64,000 nt of DNA from Kocuria sp. (GTDB lineage Bacteria > Actinomycetota > Actinomycetes > Actinomycetales > Micrococcaceae): contig NZ_JAUNTS010000008.1 of assembly GCF_030538595.1 (NCBI RefSeq), positions 1 to 64,000 of the forward strand, given 5' to 3'. Shown here piece by piece: positions 20,586-29,691 of the stretch. Numbering within the stretch: the stretch's first letter is position 1; every line of letters begins with the position of its first letter. A program made the translations under genes and the position numbers. The notes below the pieces were generated by a model that was not told the origin of the DNA, made no database searches, and was given only the letters and a program-made list of their open reading frames with translations.

Positions 20586-23162
20586 TCAGCCGCGCAGTAC
20601 CGCACCGTGACGTTGGGCGGCCAAATCCACGGCGGCTTGGCGTGATGCGGAGGCTTCATCGGCGGTCAGCGTGCGATCCGGCGCCCGGAATCGCATGGCA
20701 AGGGCCACAGACTTCTGACCCGCAGGCAGCCGCTCTCCCTGGTAGACGTCAAAAACCCGGACGTCCTCCAATAGCTCACCGGCACCTTCTCTCAGGGTTC
20801 GTAGCAACTCACCGGCCGGTAGAGCTTGGTCCACCAGCAACGCCACATCCTGCGTGGCCGCGGTCTGCACCGAAAGCTCTTGGGCCTGCACACCGGCGGG
20901 ACGTGCCGCCACAATGGCGCTGAGATCCAGTTCCACCGCGCAGGTGCGTTCGGGCAGATTGCCCGCAGCAACCACCTGGGGATGCAACTCCCCGGCCCAC
21001 CCCACGGGCTGGCCGTCCGGTGTGCTGATCTGCGCGGTGCGTCCCGGGTGGAAGGCCTGGTGGGCGCCCTGGGCAATATCCAGCTCCACGCCCACGGCCG
21101 CCCCGATCATGACCGCGTAATCCAGTGCGTCCCGCCAGTCCAGGGCATCTGGGCTCACCCCCGGCGACGGCGCAGCAGCCTGGCCCGCCAGCACCACAGC
21201 CACTCGCCACGGCTGGTCAGGGATACCGGCATTGAGATCTTCCAGGACCTCTTGATCCAGCTTGACGGCACCAGCCGGTACATGGGCCGAACCCAGCTGT
21301 TGGCCCGGCAGGAAAACCACACCGGCCTGGAACAGCGCCAAGTCACGGAAGCCCCGGGAGTGATTACGCCGCAGTGTCTCCAGCATGGCCGGCAGAAGGG
21401 AAACTCGCAGGTGGCCCTTGGTCTCTGCCATCGGATTGAACAGTTTGACGCTGGGCACCTGGGCCCCGGCCTGGGCGGTACCCCACAGCTGGTTCTCCGT
21501 TTGGGACACGAATGGATAATCCAGCACCTCGGTCAAGCCCGCCGCAGCCAGTGTGTTGAGCACACGACGTCGCCCCGTCTGGTCCTCCGTCAGACCCCGA
21601 CCGGGCGGTGCCACCGGCAGGCGCGAAGGAATCTTGTGGTAGCCATCCAAGCGGGCCACTTCCTCCGCCAAGTCCTCTTGATCCACCAAGTCGGAGCGCC
21701 AGGAAGGGGGTGTGACCAGCCAGGCGTCGTCGTCGTTGGAATCTGCCTCCAGAGTGCAGCCGATCTGAGTCAGTAGCTGCTGGATGCGCTCGGGACTGTA
21801 GTCCACACCCACGCGCCGCGCGGGGTAGGTGGCGCTGAGACGAACCTGCTGCGGCTGCGGGCGCTGCTCAGTGCGGACGTCCCCCGCGTCGTTCCGTGCG
21901 GTGCCGCCGGCCAACTGGACCAACAATTCCACCGCGCGTTGTGCGGCAGCTGCCTGAATGGTGGGGTCCACACCGCGTTCAAAACGCTTGGAGGCCTCCG
22001 ACGGCAGGCGGTGGCGCCGGGCCGAACGGGCAATGGTGATGGGATCAAAGTGAGCTGCCTCCACCAGAACATCCGCGGTCTGGCCGCCCACCTCCGTGCT
22101 GGCTCCGCCCATGACGCCTGCAACGCCGATGGGTCCGGAGGCATCCGCGATCAGTAGATCCTCCGGGTCCAGGGTCCGCTGTTTGTCATCCAAGGTGGTC
22201 AGCGTTTCCCCGGGCTGGGCACGGCGCACCGTGATCTTTTCCCGGACCTGCGCCAGATCGTAAAAGTGCAGTGGCTGGCCGTATTCGAGCATCACGTAAT
22301 TGGAGATGTCCACGGGCAGGCTCAGGGAACGGATACCCGCCAGGCGCAGGCGGGATGCCATCCACGGCGGAGTGGGTGCCTGCGGGTCAATGCCGGTCAC
22401 CACGCGGGTGACAAAACGGTCGCAGCCGGGAACTCCGTTGATGGGGTTCTGATCAGCCAGTTCCACGGGGAATCCGGCGTTGTCGTCGTCGTTGGTGTGC
22501 GGTGCGCGGTCGGCGGCGTCCAAGACAAAGTCGTGAAACGGTTGGTTCACCGCGTGGCTGTATTCGCGGGCCACGCCGCGGATCGAAAAGCCGTAACCGC
22601 GGTCCGGAGTCACGTTGATCTCAGCGGCCTGATCGTAGAGTCCCAACAGATCCAGGGCATCCGAACCCACCTCCGGATCCAAGCCGATCCGGGAGAGCAC
22701 CAGGATGCCGTCATGATCCTCACCGATCCCAAGCTCCCGCACGGAGGCAATCATCCCGGCGGAGGTGTGGCCGTAAGTCTTGCGCGGGGTGATGCGGAAG
22801 TCTCCGTGCAGCACGGCACCGGGCAGGGTGACCACCACCTTGTCACCCACCTCAAAGTTGTGCGCGCCGCACACAATGCCCTGAACACCGGAAGGGTCAA
22901 TACCCTTGCCGGTCAGGGGCTGTTCCTGGCCTTCCGGAACCACACGAACCTGGCACCAGTTCACGGTCTTGCCGTTGGAATGTTCCTCCGGCTCGCGCGA
23001 AAGCACCTGTCCCACCACCACCGGACCCTGAATCTGATCCGAGGGGCGGTGGACCTCCTCTTCCTCAAAGCCCACCGAAACCATGGTTTCCATAACCTGC
23101 TCGGCAGTGGCGTCTTCCGGGACGGGCGCGTACTCACGCAGCCATGACAACGGAACTCGCAT
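20586..23162 (-). CDS. pheT: Phenylalanyl-tRNA synthetase beta subunit
   Basis: Beta chain of the alpha2-beta2 synthetase. 858 residues, normal for the family. N-terminal MRVPLSWLREY, tRNA-binding (OB-fold) region around residues 50-160 containing HNFEVGDKVVV, B3/B4 editing region, B5 domain and a C-terminal ferredoxin-like anticodon-binding domain ending in LTADEASASRQAAVDLAAQ. Begins one base past the pheS stop, so the two are co-translated. A longer frame to 23210 is a run into pheS and is rejected. Confidence 0.96.
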   Translation of the reverse strand: MRVPLSWLREYAPVPEDATAEQVMETMVSVGFEEEEVHRPSDQIQGPVVVGQVLSREPEEHSNGKTVNWCQVRVVPEGQEQPLTGKGIDPSGVQGIVCGAHNFEVGDKVVVTLPGAVLHGDFRITPRKTYGHTSAGMIASVRELGIGEDHDGILVLSRIGLDPEVGSDALDLLGLYDQAAEINVTPDRGYGFSIRGVAREYSHAVNQPFHDFVLDAADRAPHTNDDDNAGFPVELADQNPINGVPGCDRFVTRVVTGIDPQAPTPPWMASRLRLAGIRSLSLPVDISNYVMLEYGQPLHFYDLAQVREKITVRRAQPGETLTTLDDKQRTLDPEDLLIADASGPIGVAGVMGGASTEVGGQTADVLVEAAHFDPITIARSARRHRLPSEASKRFERGVDPTIQAAAAQRAVELLVQLAGGTARNDAGDVRTEQRPQPQQVRLSATYPARRVGVDYSPERIQQLLTQIGCTLEADSNDDDAWLVTPPSWRSDLVDQEDLAEEVARLDGYHKIPSRLPVAPPGRGLTEDQTGRRRVLNTLAAAGLTEVLDYPFVSQTENQLWGTAQAGAQVPSVKLFNPMAETKGHLRVSLLPAMLETLRRNHSRGFRDLALFQAGVVFLPGQQLGSAHVPAGAVKLDQEVLEDLNAGIPDQPWRVAVVLAGQAAAPSPGVSPDALDWRDALDYAVMIGAAVGVELDIAQGAHQAFHPGRTAQISTPDGQPVGWAGELHPQVVAAGNLPERTCAVELDLSAIVAARPAGVQAQELSVQTAATQDVALLVDQALPAGELLRTLREGAGELLEDVRVFDVYQGERLPAGQKSVALAMRFRAPDRTLTADEASASRQAAVDLAAQRHGAVLRG

Positions 23163-23163
23163 T

Positions 23164-24288
23164 TCAGACCTCCATCCCAAAGTGCTGTGTGAAGCGAATA
23201 TCGCCTTCAACCATGTCGTGCATGTCCGGCACGTTGTTGCGGAACATCAACGTGCGATCAATTCCCATACCGAAGGCAAATCCCGAATAGACATCAGGGT
23301 CCACACCGGCCGAGCGCAGGACGTTGGGGTGGACCATCCCGCAGCCTCCCCACTCGATCCAACGGTGGCCACCCTTGGCATTCGGGTGCCACACGTCCAT
23401 TTCGGCAGACGGCTCGGTGAACGGGAAAAAGTTGGGCCGCAGGCGAATCTTGGCTTCAGCGCCGAGCATCTGCCGGGCAAAATGCTCCAGCGTGCCCTTC
23501 AGATCTGCCATGGACAGCCCCTTGTCCACCGCCAAACCCTCAATCTGGTGGAACACGGGGGTGTGCGTGGCATCCAGTTCATCCGTGCGGAACACCCGCC
23601 CGGGTGCCACCACGTACAGGGGCAGCTCGCGGGTCAACAGCGAGCGCATTTGGACCGGTGACGTATGAGTGCGCAGCACCAAATGCGATTCCAGCGGATC
23701 CACAAAGAAGGTGTCCACCAGCTGTCGTGCGGGGTGATCGGGCTTGAAGTTCAGGGAATCAAAGTTGTACCACTCGGATTCAATCTCCGGGCCTTCGGCA
23801 ACCTCCCAGCCCATGCCCACAAAGATGTCGGCGGACCGCTCCATGAGCGTGCTGATGGGGTGGCGTCCGCCGATCCTCCGGCGACGCCCCGCCGACGTGA
23901 CGTCCACGGCCTCTTCCACCAGAATGCGCTCGGCGTGCTCGGCTTCCAGCACTTCCTGGCGCGCAGCGATGGCTTTGTTGACCCGGCCACGGGCTTGCCC
24001 CATGAGCTTGCCGGCCACGGCCTTCTGGTCCTTGGGCAGCTTGCCGATCTTGCGGTTGCCCAGCGCCAGCGGAGACTTCTCCCCGGTGTGCGCCAACCGG
24101 ACACCCTTCAGCTGGTCCAAGTCGGCAGCTGCCTCAATCGCAGCCAGCGCAGTTTCCACGGCGGTGGTCACTGCGGCCTCATCCGTGGGCTCGACCGCCA
24201 GGTCCGGTTGACCATCCATCACGGGGTCGGTTTGCGGCGCAATACCTTGCTGCTCCCCCGGCGTCGTTTCTGGTGTGCTCTGGGACAT
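23164..24288 (-). CDS. pheS: Phenylalanyl-tRNA synthetase alpha subunit
   Basis: Catalytic chain of phenylalanyl-tRNA synthetase. 374 residues from the ATG at 24288. N-terminal coiled-coil region, then class II core: [13 protein letters not shown], motif 2 around [20 protein letters not shown] and motif 3 in [15 protein letters not shown]. The first ~45 residues are a polar extension relative to E. coli PheS. A frame upstream to 24330 is not supported. No T-box or Phe-rich leader peptide was seen upstream. Confidence 0.96.
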   Translation of the reverse strand: MSQSTPETTPGEQQGIAPQTDPVMDGQPDLAVEPTDEAAVTTAVETALAAIEAAADLDQLKGVRLAHTGEKSPLALGNRKIGKLPKDQKAVAGKLMGQARGRVNKAIAARQEVLEAEHAERILVEEAVDVTSAGRRRRIGGRHPISTLMERSADIFVGMGWEVAEGPEIESEWYNFDSLNFKPDHPARQLVDTFFVDPLESHLVLRTHTSPVQMRSLLTRELPLYVVAPGRVFRTDELDATHTPVFHQIEGLAVDKGLSMADLKGTLEHFARQMLGAEAKIRLRPNFFPFTEPSAEMDVWHPNAKGGHRWIEWGGCGMVHPNVLRSAGVDPDVYSGFAFGMGIDRTLMFRNNVPDMHDMVEGDIRFTQHFGMEV

Positions 24289-24439
24289 GCGGCGTGTAGA
24301 CCTCTGCTCTCGTCTGACCTGGCCCCGCAACCGCCCCGAACGACGTCGTGGTGATAACGGGCGGCGCCCAGTCTAGCGAGTTCTCACCGGCCACCGCTCA
24401 TCTGCGACGCCCTGGTGACTGCCCTCCATCCGCCGAGGT

Positions 24440-24495
24440 CACCGGTTGTTGTTGAGACCACCGGCTACAGGCGGTGTTCTCAACAACAACCGGTG
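24440..24495. repeat. DUF559-flanking hairpin, copy 1
   Basis: An 18-bp perfect stem pairs 24440-24457 (CACCGGTTGTTGTTGAGA) with 24478-24495. The 20-base interior has a further CACCG/CGGTG inner stem around GCTACAGG, leaving one C/T mismatch between stems. It ends three bases before the complement of the DUF559 stop codon. Near-identical to the copy at 25639-25704. Confidence 0.85.
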
Positions 24496-24498
24496 CTC

Positions 24499-25485
24499 TC
24501 AGTGACGGACCGCCAGTGCCTCTTGCACCAGGTCGATCAGCGCCTGCGGATTGCGGGTGAGCATGGCCCAATTCACGCGAATCACGCGCCACCCCGCGTT
24601 GGTCAGAGCCTTTTCACGACGACGCTCGGCCTGGATCACCTGGGATGGATCACCAAAGCGGCCGGAATACTTGATGTCCCCATCAAACTCCAAGATCAGC
24701 TTTTCCTCCGCCCACGCAAAATCAACACGGAACGTCTCCCCCTGAGCTGTGACCTGATATTGCGGCACAAATCCTGAGAGGTTGTTCTGCACCAGGATTA
24801 GCCGCGTGAGCGTTTCTGCCACGGACTCGCTGCTGCCATCCGCCAAGGCGAACACCTGCCGAGCTCGCCGAACACCACGTCGAGTGGTTGCCTGTTCCAG
24901 CTGTGCCATGAGCAAATCGGGACCATGGTGTCCCTGAGTGCGGCGCAGATAACCGTCCACAACCACCAGCGCCTCACGCAGCGGCAACTCACGGGCACAG
25001 TCCACCGCGGTGCGGGTGAGTGAGGTGAGCTGATAGCCGTCAAAGGCGGTCACTTCAGGTTCTCTGAGCGGCCAGGCTTTGCCGTCCACCGGGCGACCGG
25101 AACGCCGTGTCCCACCCAGCGCGCCGGTAATGACCATTGGACGCCGCGGAACCACCAACAGCGGAAGGTGCCACAGCAGCGCTGCCGATCCGGCACAGAA
25201 GGTGGGATCGTGAGGCATGGTGCGGATGACGGCATAGTGCAACGCCAGGGCTCGGCCCCACGGTGGAAGTTCATCCCACAGCGTTTTGTCCAGCCAAGCA
25301 CCCCGAGCCACCCGGACCAGCCCCGTGCCGGGGTCATGACCATTGCTGTTCGCACGCGGTTCCCGTGCGGTACGCGCGCGAACCTCCGCCGTCGTCATGA
25401 TGGATTCAGGCTGAAGCCTTTGTTCCCACGCACTGGTCTGTGCGCTGGACCGGCTGGTTGGCTGGGTGTGGATGTGGCGTGTCAT
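24499..25485 (-). CDS. DUF559 protein (AbiEi-like N-terminus plus Vsr-like PD-(D/E)XK fold)
   Basis: A 328-residue protein if started at ATG 25485, or 299 if at ATG 25398; neither has a strong ribosome site. The middle region (LVRVARGAWLD, then FCAGSAALLWHLPLL, LTSLTRTAVDCAREL) matches the AbiEi/transcriptional-regulator-like module often fused to DUF559. The C-terminus is DUF559: SESVAETLTRLIL near 219-231, then catalytic-type residues in VDFAWAEEKLILEFDGDIKY (Asp255, Glu266, Asp268, Lys272) and QAERRREKAL. The fold is shared with very short patch repair endonuclease Vsr and other nucleases. Actinobacteria carry many such genes without known function. It interrupts the pheS-Nudix interval and is bracketed by two copies of one hairpin, suggesting acquisition as a unit. 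Nuclease activity is inferred. Confidence 0.82.
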   Translation of the reverse strand: MTRHIHTQPTSRSSAQTSAWEQRLQPESIMTTAEVRARTAREPRANSNGHDPGTGLVRVARGAWLDKTLWDELPPWGRALALHYAVIRTMPHDPTFCAGSAALLWHLPLLVVPRRPMVITGALGGTRRSGRPVDGKAWPLREPEVTAFDGYQLTSLTRTAVDCARELPLREALVVVDGYLRRTQGHHGPDLLMAQLEQATTRRGVRRARQVFALADGSSESVAETLTRLILVQNNLSGFVPQYQVTAQGETFRVDFAWAEEKLILEFDGDIKYSGRFGDPSQVIQAERRREKALTNAGWRVIRVNWAMLTRNPQALIDLVQEALAVRH

Positions 25486-25638
25486 GAGGTGAGCATCCAC
25501 TGTCAGGATTGAGCCGCGCTGACGGTCAGGGTCAAAATGTGGATAATCACGCGCCGGTCCAGAATTCCGCATACCCCGGGGAGGTGGCAACGCGCGCCAA
25601 GGTGCCCTACGCCGTCGTCGCCCCGCCTGCCGGGAAGC

Positions 25639-25704
25639 GAGAGCACCGGTTGTTGTTGAGACCACCGGCTTTAGGGGGTGTTCTCAACAACAACCGGTGC
25701 TCTC
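25639..25704. repeat. DUF559-flanking hairpin, copy 2
   Basis: A 23-bp perfect stem pairs 25639-25661 with 25682-25704; the arm contains CACCGGTTGTTGTTGAGA, identical to copy 1. The 20-base interior differs from copy 1 at only three positions. It ends 10 bases before the Nudix stop codon, so it sits downstream of the Nudix gene and upstream of the DUF559 gene. The stretch 25486-25638 between it and the DUF559 start shows no trusted promoter. Confidence 0.85.
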
Positions 25705-25714
25705 ACGCGCGAGG

Positions 25715-26233
25715 TTAGCTCAGCTGCGCGAGGAGGGCTTCCACGATCGGGCGGTCAGCCGGTATCCATTCGAGTTCGCGGGCGGCAGCACCGTGATCGT
25801 CCAGGGGGATCCAGCGCAACTCCAGGTGGTCGGCGCCGTCGTACTGCGGCCCGAGCATGAGATCACCGTCCACCACGGTGGCGGTCCACACACGCATGGC
25901 GGATGAGCTCTTCAGCGGCCACCCTTGCGCATGAGGCCCCGGGATTTCATGGTGAACCTGCAAGTCAACATCGAGCTCTTCGGAGCATTCACGGATCAGC
26001 GCGGCCTCACAGGAAGCGTCATCCGGGTCCGCTTTGCCTCCCGGGAACTCCCACATACCGCGCAGAGTTTCCGGGTAGGCCCGCTGCGCGGCCAAAAACT
26101 TGGTGGGATGCTCGGCGTCATCCAGGACGGCGGCGCCCACAACTTGGGTACGGAACACGTGGTCCTGCGGGTATGGCTCGGAACTGTCACTTTCGGCGGT
26201 CACCCACCCAGAATAACCAAAACTGTCAGCCAT
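25715..26233 (-). CDS. Nudix hydrolase (MutT-like)
   Basis: Predicted 172-residue Nudix enzyme. The N-terminal FRTQVVGAAVLDD strand and the Nudix segment GGKADPDDASCEAALIRECS continuing EEL are visible near residues 60-85. The box is imperfect: it appears to have one extra residue after GGK and lacks the consensus Gly near the end. MWEFPGGK strongly resembles 8-oxo-dGTP or CTP pyrophosphohydrolases (MutT/NudG type). Start ATG 26233 overlaps the upstream methyltransferase stop by a few bases, suggesting coupling. The substrate is not determinable. Confidence 0.85.
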   Translation of the reverse strand: MADSFGYSGWVTAESDSSEPYPQDHVFRTQVVGAAVLDDAEHPTKFLAAQRAYPETLRGMWEFPGGKADPDDASCEAALIRECSEELDVDLQVHHEIPGPHAQGWPLKSSSAMRVWTATVVDGDLMLGPQYDGADHLELRWIPLDDHGAAARELEWIPADRPIVEALLAQLS

Positions 26234-27224
26234 GGCCTGTTGACGACGACGTCGCACTCCCCCTGCGCTGGACCCTTGCCGAGGCATACAGACACAGGGT
26301 GGCTGCGGTACCCACGTTCAAAGACTCAGCCTGCCCGTACAGAGGCACTGCAATGCGGAACGCCGCCGCCTGTTTCTCCTGCGCGGAGAGCCCCTGGGAT
26401 TCATTGCCCAGGAGCCACACAGTTGGTGCTGCAAGATCGCAATCCACCTCTGCGCCGACTACGGCGGCATCTTGCAGCTCATCCAGGTTCAAGGCCGCGT
26501 AGCCGTCAGCGGCCAGGATTTGGTGGCCCTCCGCAGTGGCAGTCTCCACCAGATCCGTGAACTCCAGATTTGGTAACACCGGAAGGTGAAACAGCGAGCC
26601 CGCTGTGGAACGCACGGTCTTGGGGTTGTAGAGATCAACCGAACCGGAGGTCAGGACCACGGCATCAGCACCGGCCGCATCCGCAGCACGAATGATGGTC
26701 CCCGCGTTTCCGGGATCCTGCACTCGGCACAGGGCCGGAACCAGAGCAGCTGATGGGCTCAGTACATCGGAAAGACTCAGTGTTGGAATCTTGCACACTG
26801 CCACAGCGCCCTGCGGAGTCTGGGCATCCGCGATCACCGCCAGAACTTCCTCCGTGACCAACCGGATGAACACACGGTGGTTGCCCGCACCGTCCAGAAC
26901 CTCCGTCACCAACTGGGCGATGTCCGGGTGACGCTCCAAGCAGGTTTCAGTCACGTAGAGCGCATCCAGGCTGGGGAGCAGCGCGGAGGGGTGGGGCGGC
27001 GTCGTCGTTGTTCGGTCTGTGTCAGGGGCAGGGTCAAGAGCAAGGGCAGGGGAGCCCGAACGCACGTGCGCGACCAGGGCTTCCCTGACGTTCTGCGGCC
27101 CTTCGGCCAGGAACAAACCTTGCTTGGAACGTGCAGAACGCCTCGCCAAACCCGCGACCGTCCGGACCCGATCAGCTCGGGGATTGGACAGCAAGGATTC
27201 GGCGAGGCGTTCTGGGATGCTCAC
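26226..27224 (-). CDS. TrmH/SpoU-family RNA 2'-O-ribose methyltransferase
   Basis: A SPOUT-class methyltransferase, up to 332 residues. The N-terminal domain has RVRTVAGLARRSARSKQG, a substrate-binding segment like that of RlmB-type enzymes (FLAEGPQNVREAL). SPOUT motifs 1-3: CRVQDPGNAGTIIRAADAAG, WLLGNESQGLS and IAVPLYGQAESLNVGTAA. The knot region and SAM-binding loop are complete. Probable target is 23S rRNA or tRNA; the exact nucleotide is unknown. It lies just after rplT on the same strand, the conserved infC-rpmI-rplT-SpoU arrangement. Confidence 0.92.
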   Translation of the reverse strand: MSIPERLAESLLSNPRADRVRTVAGLARRSARSKQGLFLAEGPQNVREALVAHVRSGSPALALDPAPDTDRTTTTPPHPSALLPSLDALYVTETCLERHPDIAQLVTEVLDGAGNHRVFIRLVTEEVLAVIADAQTPQGAVAVCKIPTLSLSDVLSPSAALVPALCRVQDPGNAGTIIRAADAAGADAVVLTSGSVDLYNPKTVRSTAGSLFHLPVLPNLEFTDLVETATAEGHQILAADGYAALNLDELQDAAVVGAEVDCDLAAPTVWLLGNESQGLSAQEKQAAAFRIAVPLYGQAESLNVGTAATLCLYASARVQRRGSATSSSTGHG

Positions 27225-27248
27225 GTTGGTGCGCGTCTGATCCGAAAA

Positions 27249-27635
27249 TCAGGCAGCTTCGCGCGGGGCGGAGGTGTCGGCGGGTAGCGCGTTCTTGGCC
27301 ACCTCGACCAGTGCCACAAAGGCGGCGTTGTCGTTGACGGCCAACTCGGCCAGCATGCGACGGTCAACCTCAACCTCGGCCAGCTTCAGGCCCTGGATGA
27401 AGCGGTTGTAGGTCAGGCCCTCAGCGCGAGCAGCAGCGTTGATGCGCTGGATCCACAGGCGACGGAAGTCACCCTTGCGGGCGCGGCGGTGGTCGTAGTT
27501 GTAAACGTACGAGTGGATGACCTGTTCCTTGGCCTTGCGGTACAGGCGTGAACGCTGTCCGCGGTAGCCGGAGGCGGCTTCCAGAGTGGTCCGACGCTTC
27601 TTGTGGGCGTTTACCGCCCGCTTCACACGTGCCAC
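27249..27635 (-). CDS. rplT: 50S ribosomal protein L20
   Basis: Early assembly protein of the large subunit. 128 residues; family hallmark [19 protein letters not shown] and [16 protein letters not shown], then [15 protein letters not shown] short acidic/Ala tail is added after the normal end. Third gene in the infC-rpmI-rplT operon. In many bacteria L20 represses this operon by binding the leader mRNA. Confidence 0.98.
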   Translation of the reverse strand: MARVKRAVNAHKKRRTTLEAASGYRGQRSRLYRKAKEQVIHSYVYNYDHRRARKGDFRRLWIQRINAAARAEGLTYNRFIQGLKLAEVEVDRRMLAELAVNDNAAFVALVEVAKNALPADTSAPREAA

Positions 27636-27739
27636 GTGTGTACTCCTTACGGTTCTGTCCCCGGGGGAATCGGGTGACGGCTTACAAGTTTGTGGGGTGC
27701 AGGCGCCAATGGCCTGCGGAAAAGCTCAGTGAGCCGGGG

Positions 27740-27934
27740 TCACTTGCCCAGCATCTTCTTGACAACCTTGGCCTCACCGGGGGTGACAATCTTGTCACCG
27801 GCCAGGCGGCGGGTCAGTCGAGAGGACTTGTGCTCCAGGTAGTGGCGGCGGTTGGCCTGCTGACGCTTGACCTTGCCCGAACCCGTGATCTTGAAGCGCT
27901 TTTTGGCACCCGAGTGGGTCTTCATCTTCGGCAT
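27740..27934 (-). CDS. rpmI: 50S ribosomal protein L35
   Basis: A 64-residue basic protein with the family start [20 protein letters not shown] and [16 protein letters not shown]. Normal length, complete. Second gene of infC-rpmI-rplT; AAGGAG precedes the ATG. Two small hairpins lie upstream in the infC-rpmI gap and could bear on its translation. Confidence 0.98.
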   Translation of the reverse strand: MPKMKTHSGAKKRFKITGSGKVKRQQANRRHYLEHKSSRLTRRLAGDKIVTPGEAKVVKKMLGK

Positions 27935-27956
27935 GTCGGCCGTCTCCTTGTTCTCT

Positions 27957-27990
27957 CACCGCATCTGCGGTGCGTCACCGATTCGGTGAC
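27957..27990 (-). other. Twin small hairpins before rpmI
   Basis: CACCGCATCTGCGGTG (27957-27972) and GTCACCGATTCGGTGAC (27974-27990) form two adjacent stems of 5-7 bp in the 148-base infC-rpmI gap, shortly upstream of the rpmI ribosome site. They could be an L20-type regulatory structure, a processing site or a weak terminator. Nothing else is seen in this gap. Confidence 0.45.
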
Positions 27991-28082
27991 CTGGTCTGGG
28001 CTGTGCTGCACGGGGTGGGCGCAGCACAGCGTTGTGGTGCTCGATCCGCTGCCCGCAGTCAAAGGGCAGCAGTGAGTCTGGT

Positions 28083-29303
28083 TCAGCCTTGGCTCGGCCC
28101 CGGTTTGGGAGCGGGCTTGGGCGTTGCACCGGGCTTCGGTGCGGGCTTGGCGGCTGCTCCCGGCTTGGGTGCAGTTCCGGGCTTGGGGGCCGCAGCGGGT
28201 GCGGCCGGGCGTGCTGCAGGACGTGGTCCAGCAGCACCTGCGGGACGGGGCGCAGCGGTACGCGGAGCCGACGACGACGCCGGACGCGGTCCACCTGAGC
28301 GCGCCGGTGCACCGGTACGCGGGCCAGAAGATGCCGGTCGGCCACCTTCCGGACGTCCGGCACCAGCTGGGCGACCTGCCGGACGCCCTCCACGATCGGA
28401 TGCCCCACGCTCCGGACGGTCTCCCCGTTCGGGGCGCTCACCACGGTCGGCTCCACGGGAGCCACCACGTTCGGCGGGGCGGCCGCGGCCACCACCGGCA
28501 CGTTCACGGCGTTCTTCCTTGGGTGCCATGACCGGGGGCTGGTCCTCGGAGACCTTGAGGGGCGGAGCACCTTCCGGAACCTCGAACTTCTGCTCTGCCA
28601 TTTTGCGCAGCTCTTCGGGGATGGCTTCCCCAATGCTGTTGCCGCCCACGGGCAGAGCGGATTCGGTGTCGATCATCCCGGCTGCGCGAGCTTCACGCTC
28701 ACGGTCGCGGCGCGATGACTTGGTCTTCTGCGGAAGACGGTCTTCGGTGACGTCGTTTTCCTTGGCGCGGCGTGCAGCGGCACGAGCCTCGGACTTGTTC
28801 TTGAGCGGGCCCAAGACCATGACCATGTTGCGGCCGTCCTGGCGGGGGCTGGACTCCACCTGACCGAACTCGCCCAGGTCCTCAGCCAGCTTCTGCAGCA
28901 GGCGCACACCCATTTCCGGGCGGGACTGCTCGCGGCCGCGGAACTGGATCATGGCCTTGACCTTGTCGCCGTCGCTGAGGAAGCGGCGGGCATGGCCAAC
29001 CTTGGTGTCGTAATCGTGGTCATCAATCTTCAGACGGAAACGAACCTCTTTGAGGTTGGTGTTCGTCTGGTTCTTGCGGGACTCACGGGCCTTGACGGCA
29101 GCCTCGTACTTGTACTTGCCGAAGTCCATGAGCTTGGCCACAGGCGGCTTAGCGTTGGGAGCCACCTCGACCAGATCCAGGTCCGATTCGCGGGCAAGTC
29201 GCATGGCATCCTCAACTCGGACAATGCCAACCTGCTCGCCACCGGGGCCCACAAGACGGACCTCGGGGACACGGATTCTGTCGTTAATGCGTGGATCGCT
29301 GAT
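28083..29303 (-). CDS. infC: Translation initiation factor IF-3 with long C-terminal extension
   Basis: IF3 binds the 30S subunit and checks the start codon. The N-domain begins [19 protein letters not shown] and the core runs to about residue 170, ending in [10 protein letters not shown]. Another ~235 residues follow, rich in Lys/Arg/Glu, then Gly/Arg/Pro/Ala, with repeats such as KPAPKPG. The extension is longer than the core. No ATG, GTG or TTG lies at the family start position; AGGAG sits 6 bases before an ATC codon at 29303, so initiation at AUC is proposed. Rare AUU/AUC starts are known for infC and give IF3 autoregulation. The first conventional start would be an internal GTG at 29252, cutting into the N-domain. 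Confidence 0.92.
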   Translation of the reverse strand: MSDPRINDRIRVPEVRLVGPGGEQVGIVRVEDAMRLARESDLDLVEVAPNAKPPVAKLMDFGKYKYEAAVKARESRKNQTNTNLKEVRFRLKIDDHDYDTKVGHARRFLSDGDKVKAMIQFRGREQSRPEMGVRLLQKLAEDLGEFGQVESSPRQDGRNMVMVLGPLKNKSEARAAARRAKENDVTEDRLPQKTKSSRRDREREARAAGMIDTESALPVGGNSIGEAIPEELRKMAEQKFEVPEGAPPLKVSEDQPPVMAPKEERRERAGGGRGRPAERGGSRGADRGERPERGDRPERGASDRGGRPAGRPAGAGRPEGGRPASSGPRTGAPARSGGPRPASSSAPRTAAPRPAGAAGPRPAARPAAPAAAPKPGTAPKPGAAAKPAPKPGATPKPAPKPGPSQG

Positions 29304-29377
29304 GCTTGACTCCTGATCTAGAGCCGGGTTCCACCCCGGCTACATGGTGCTCTTTGAGTGCTTGTGGCAACAAAAAA

Positions 29378-29406
29378 CCTCCGCTGCCACATGGGGCAAG
29401 CGGAGG
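29378..29406 (-). terminator. Attenuator-like intrinsic terminator in the infC leader
   Basis: Minus strand: stem CCTCCGC / GCGGAGG with inner TGCC/GGCA, followed at once by TTTTTT (29372-29377). It lies ~70 bases upstream of the infC start, so it would stop transcription before the coding region. Leader terminators controlling infC-rpmI-rplT are known in other phyla (L20- or IF3-dependent). Here an alternative antiterminator pairing was not worked out. Confidence 0.7.
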
Positions 29407-29582
29407 TGATGTGATCGTTTCTACTCGGAACAATGTTGCTCCCACCGCATTGACATGCAGTGACGGCCCAATCCTGAACCGTGGCGGACGATCACCGTCT
29501 CTGACCCGGAGACCGTCCCAGCTGATCCCTCAGCGTGGCGTCAACGCGGGTGGGAGTTACCTCCACTTGCGCACTGTCCACC

Positions 29583-29609
29583 AGTATACACGTGAACCGC
29601 GATCTGGAA
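29583..29609 (-). promoter_or_regulatory. Possible infC operon promoter
   Basis: A minus-strand -10 TATACT (29583-29588) stands upstream of the attenuator, with a weak -35 candidate TTCCAG (29604-29609) at 15-base spacing. The stretch 29304-29691 holds no gene; it contains this promoter candidate, the attenuator, and a leader of about 270 bases. The divergent DUF1844 gene starts at 29692. Confidence 0.4.
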
Positions 29610-29691
29610 GCGTCTCGTGGCGCGATTCACGTTCTTGATGCGCGTCAGACGCGGTCCCACACCTGCAGCAGCACCGCATAGGCTTGGGGCC

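Noticed and set aside
24289-24439. T-box or Phe-leader attenuator upstream of pheS
   Set aside because: No T-box TGGNACC-type sequence or Phe-rich leader peptide was found in the short upstream interval.
24440-25704. Insertion sequence around the DUF559 gene
   Set aside because: No transposase, no target-site duplication seen, and the flanking repeats are hairpins rather than terminal inverted repeats of one element.
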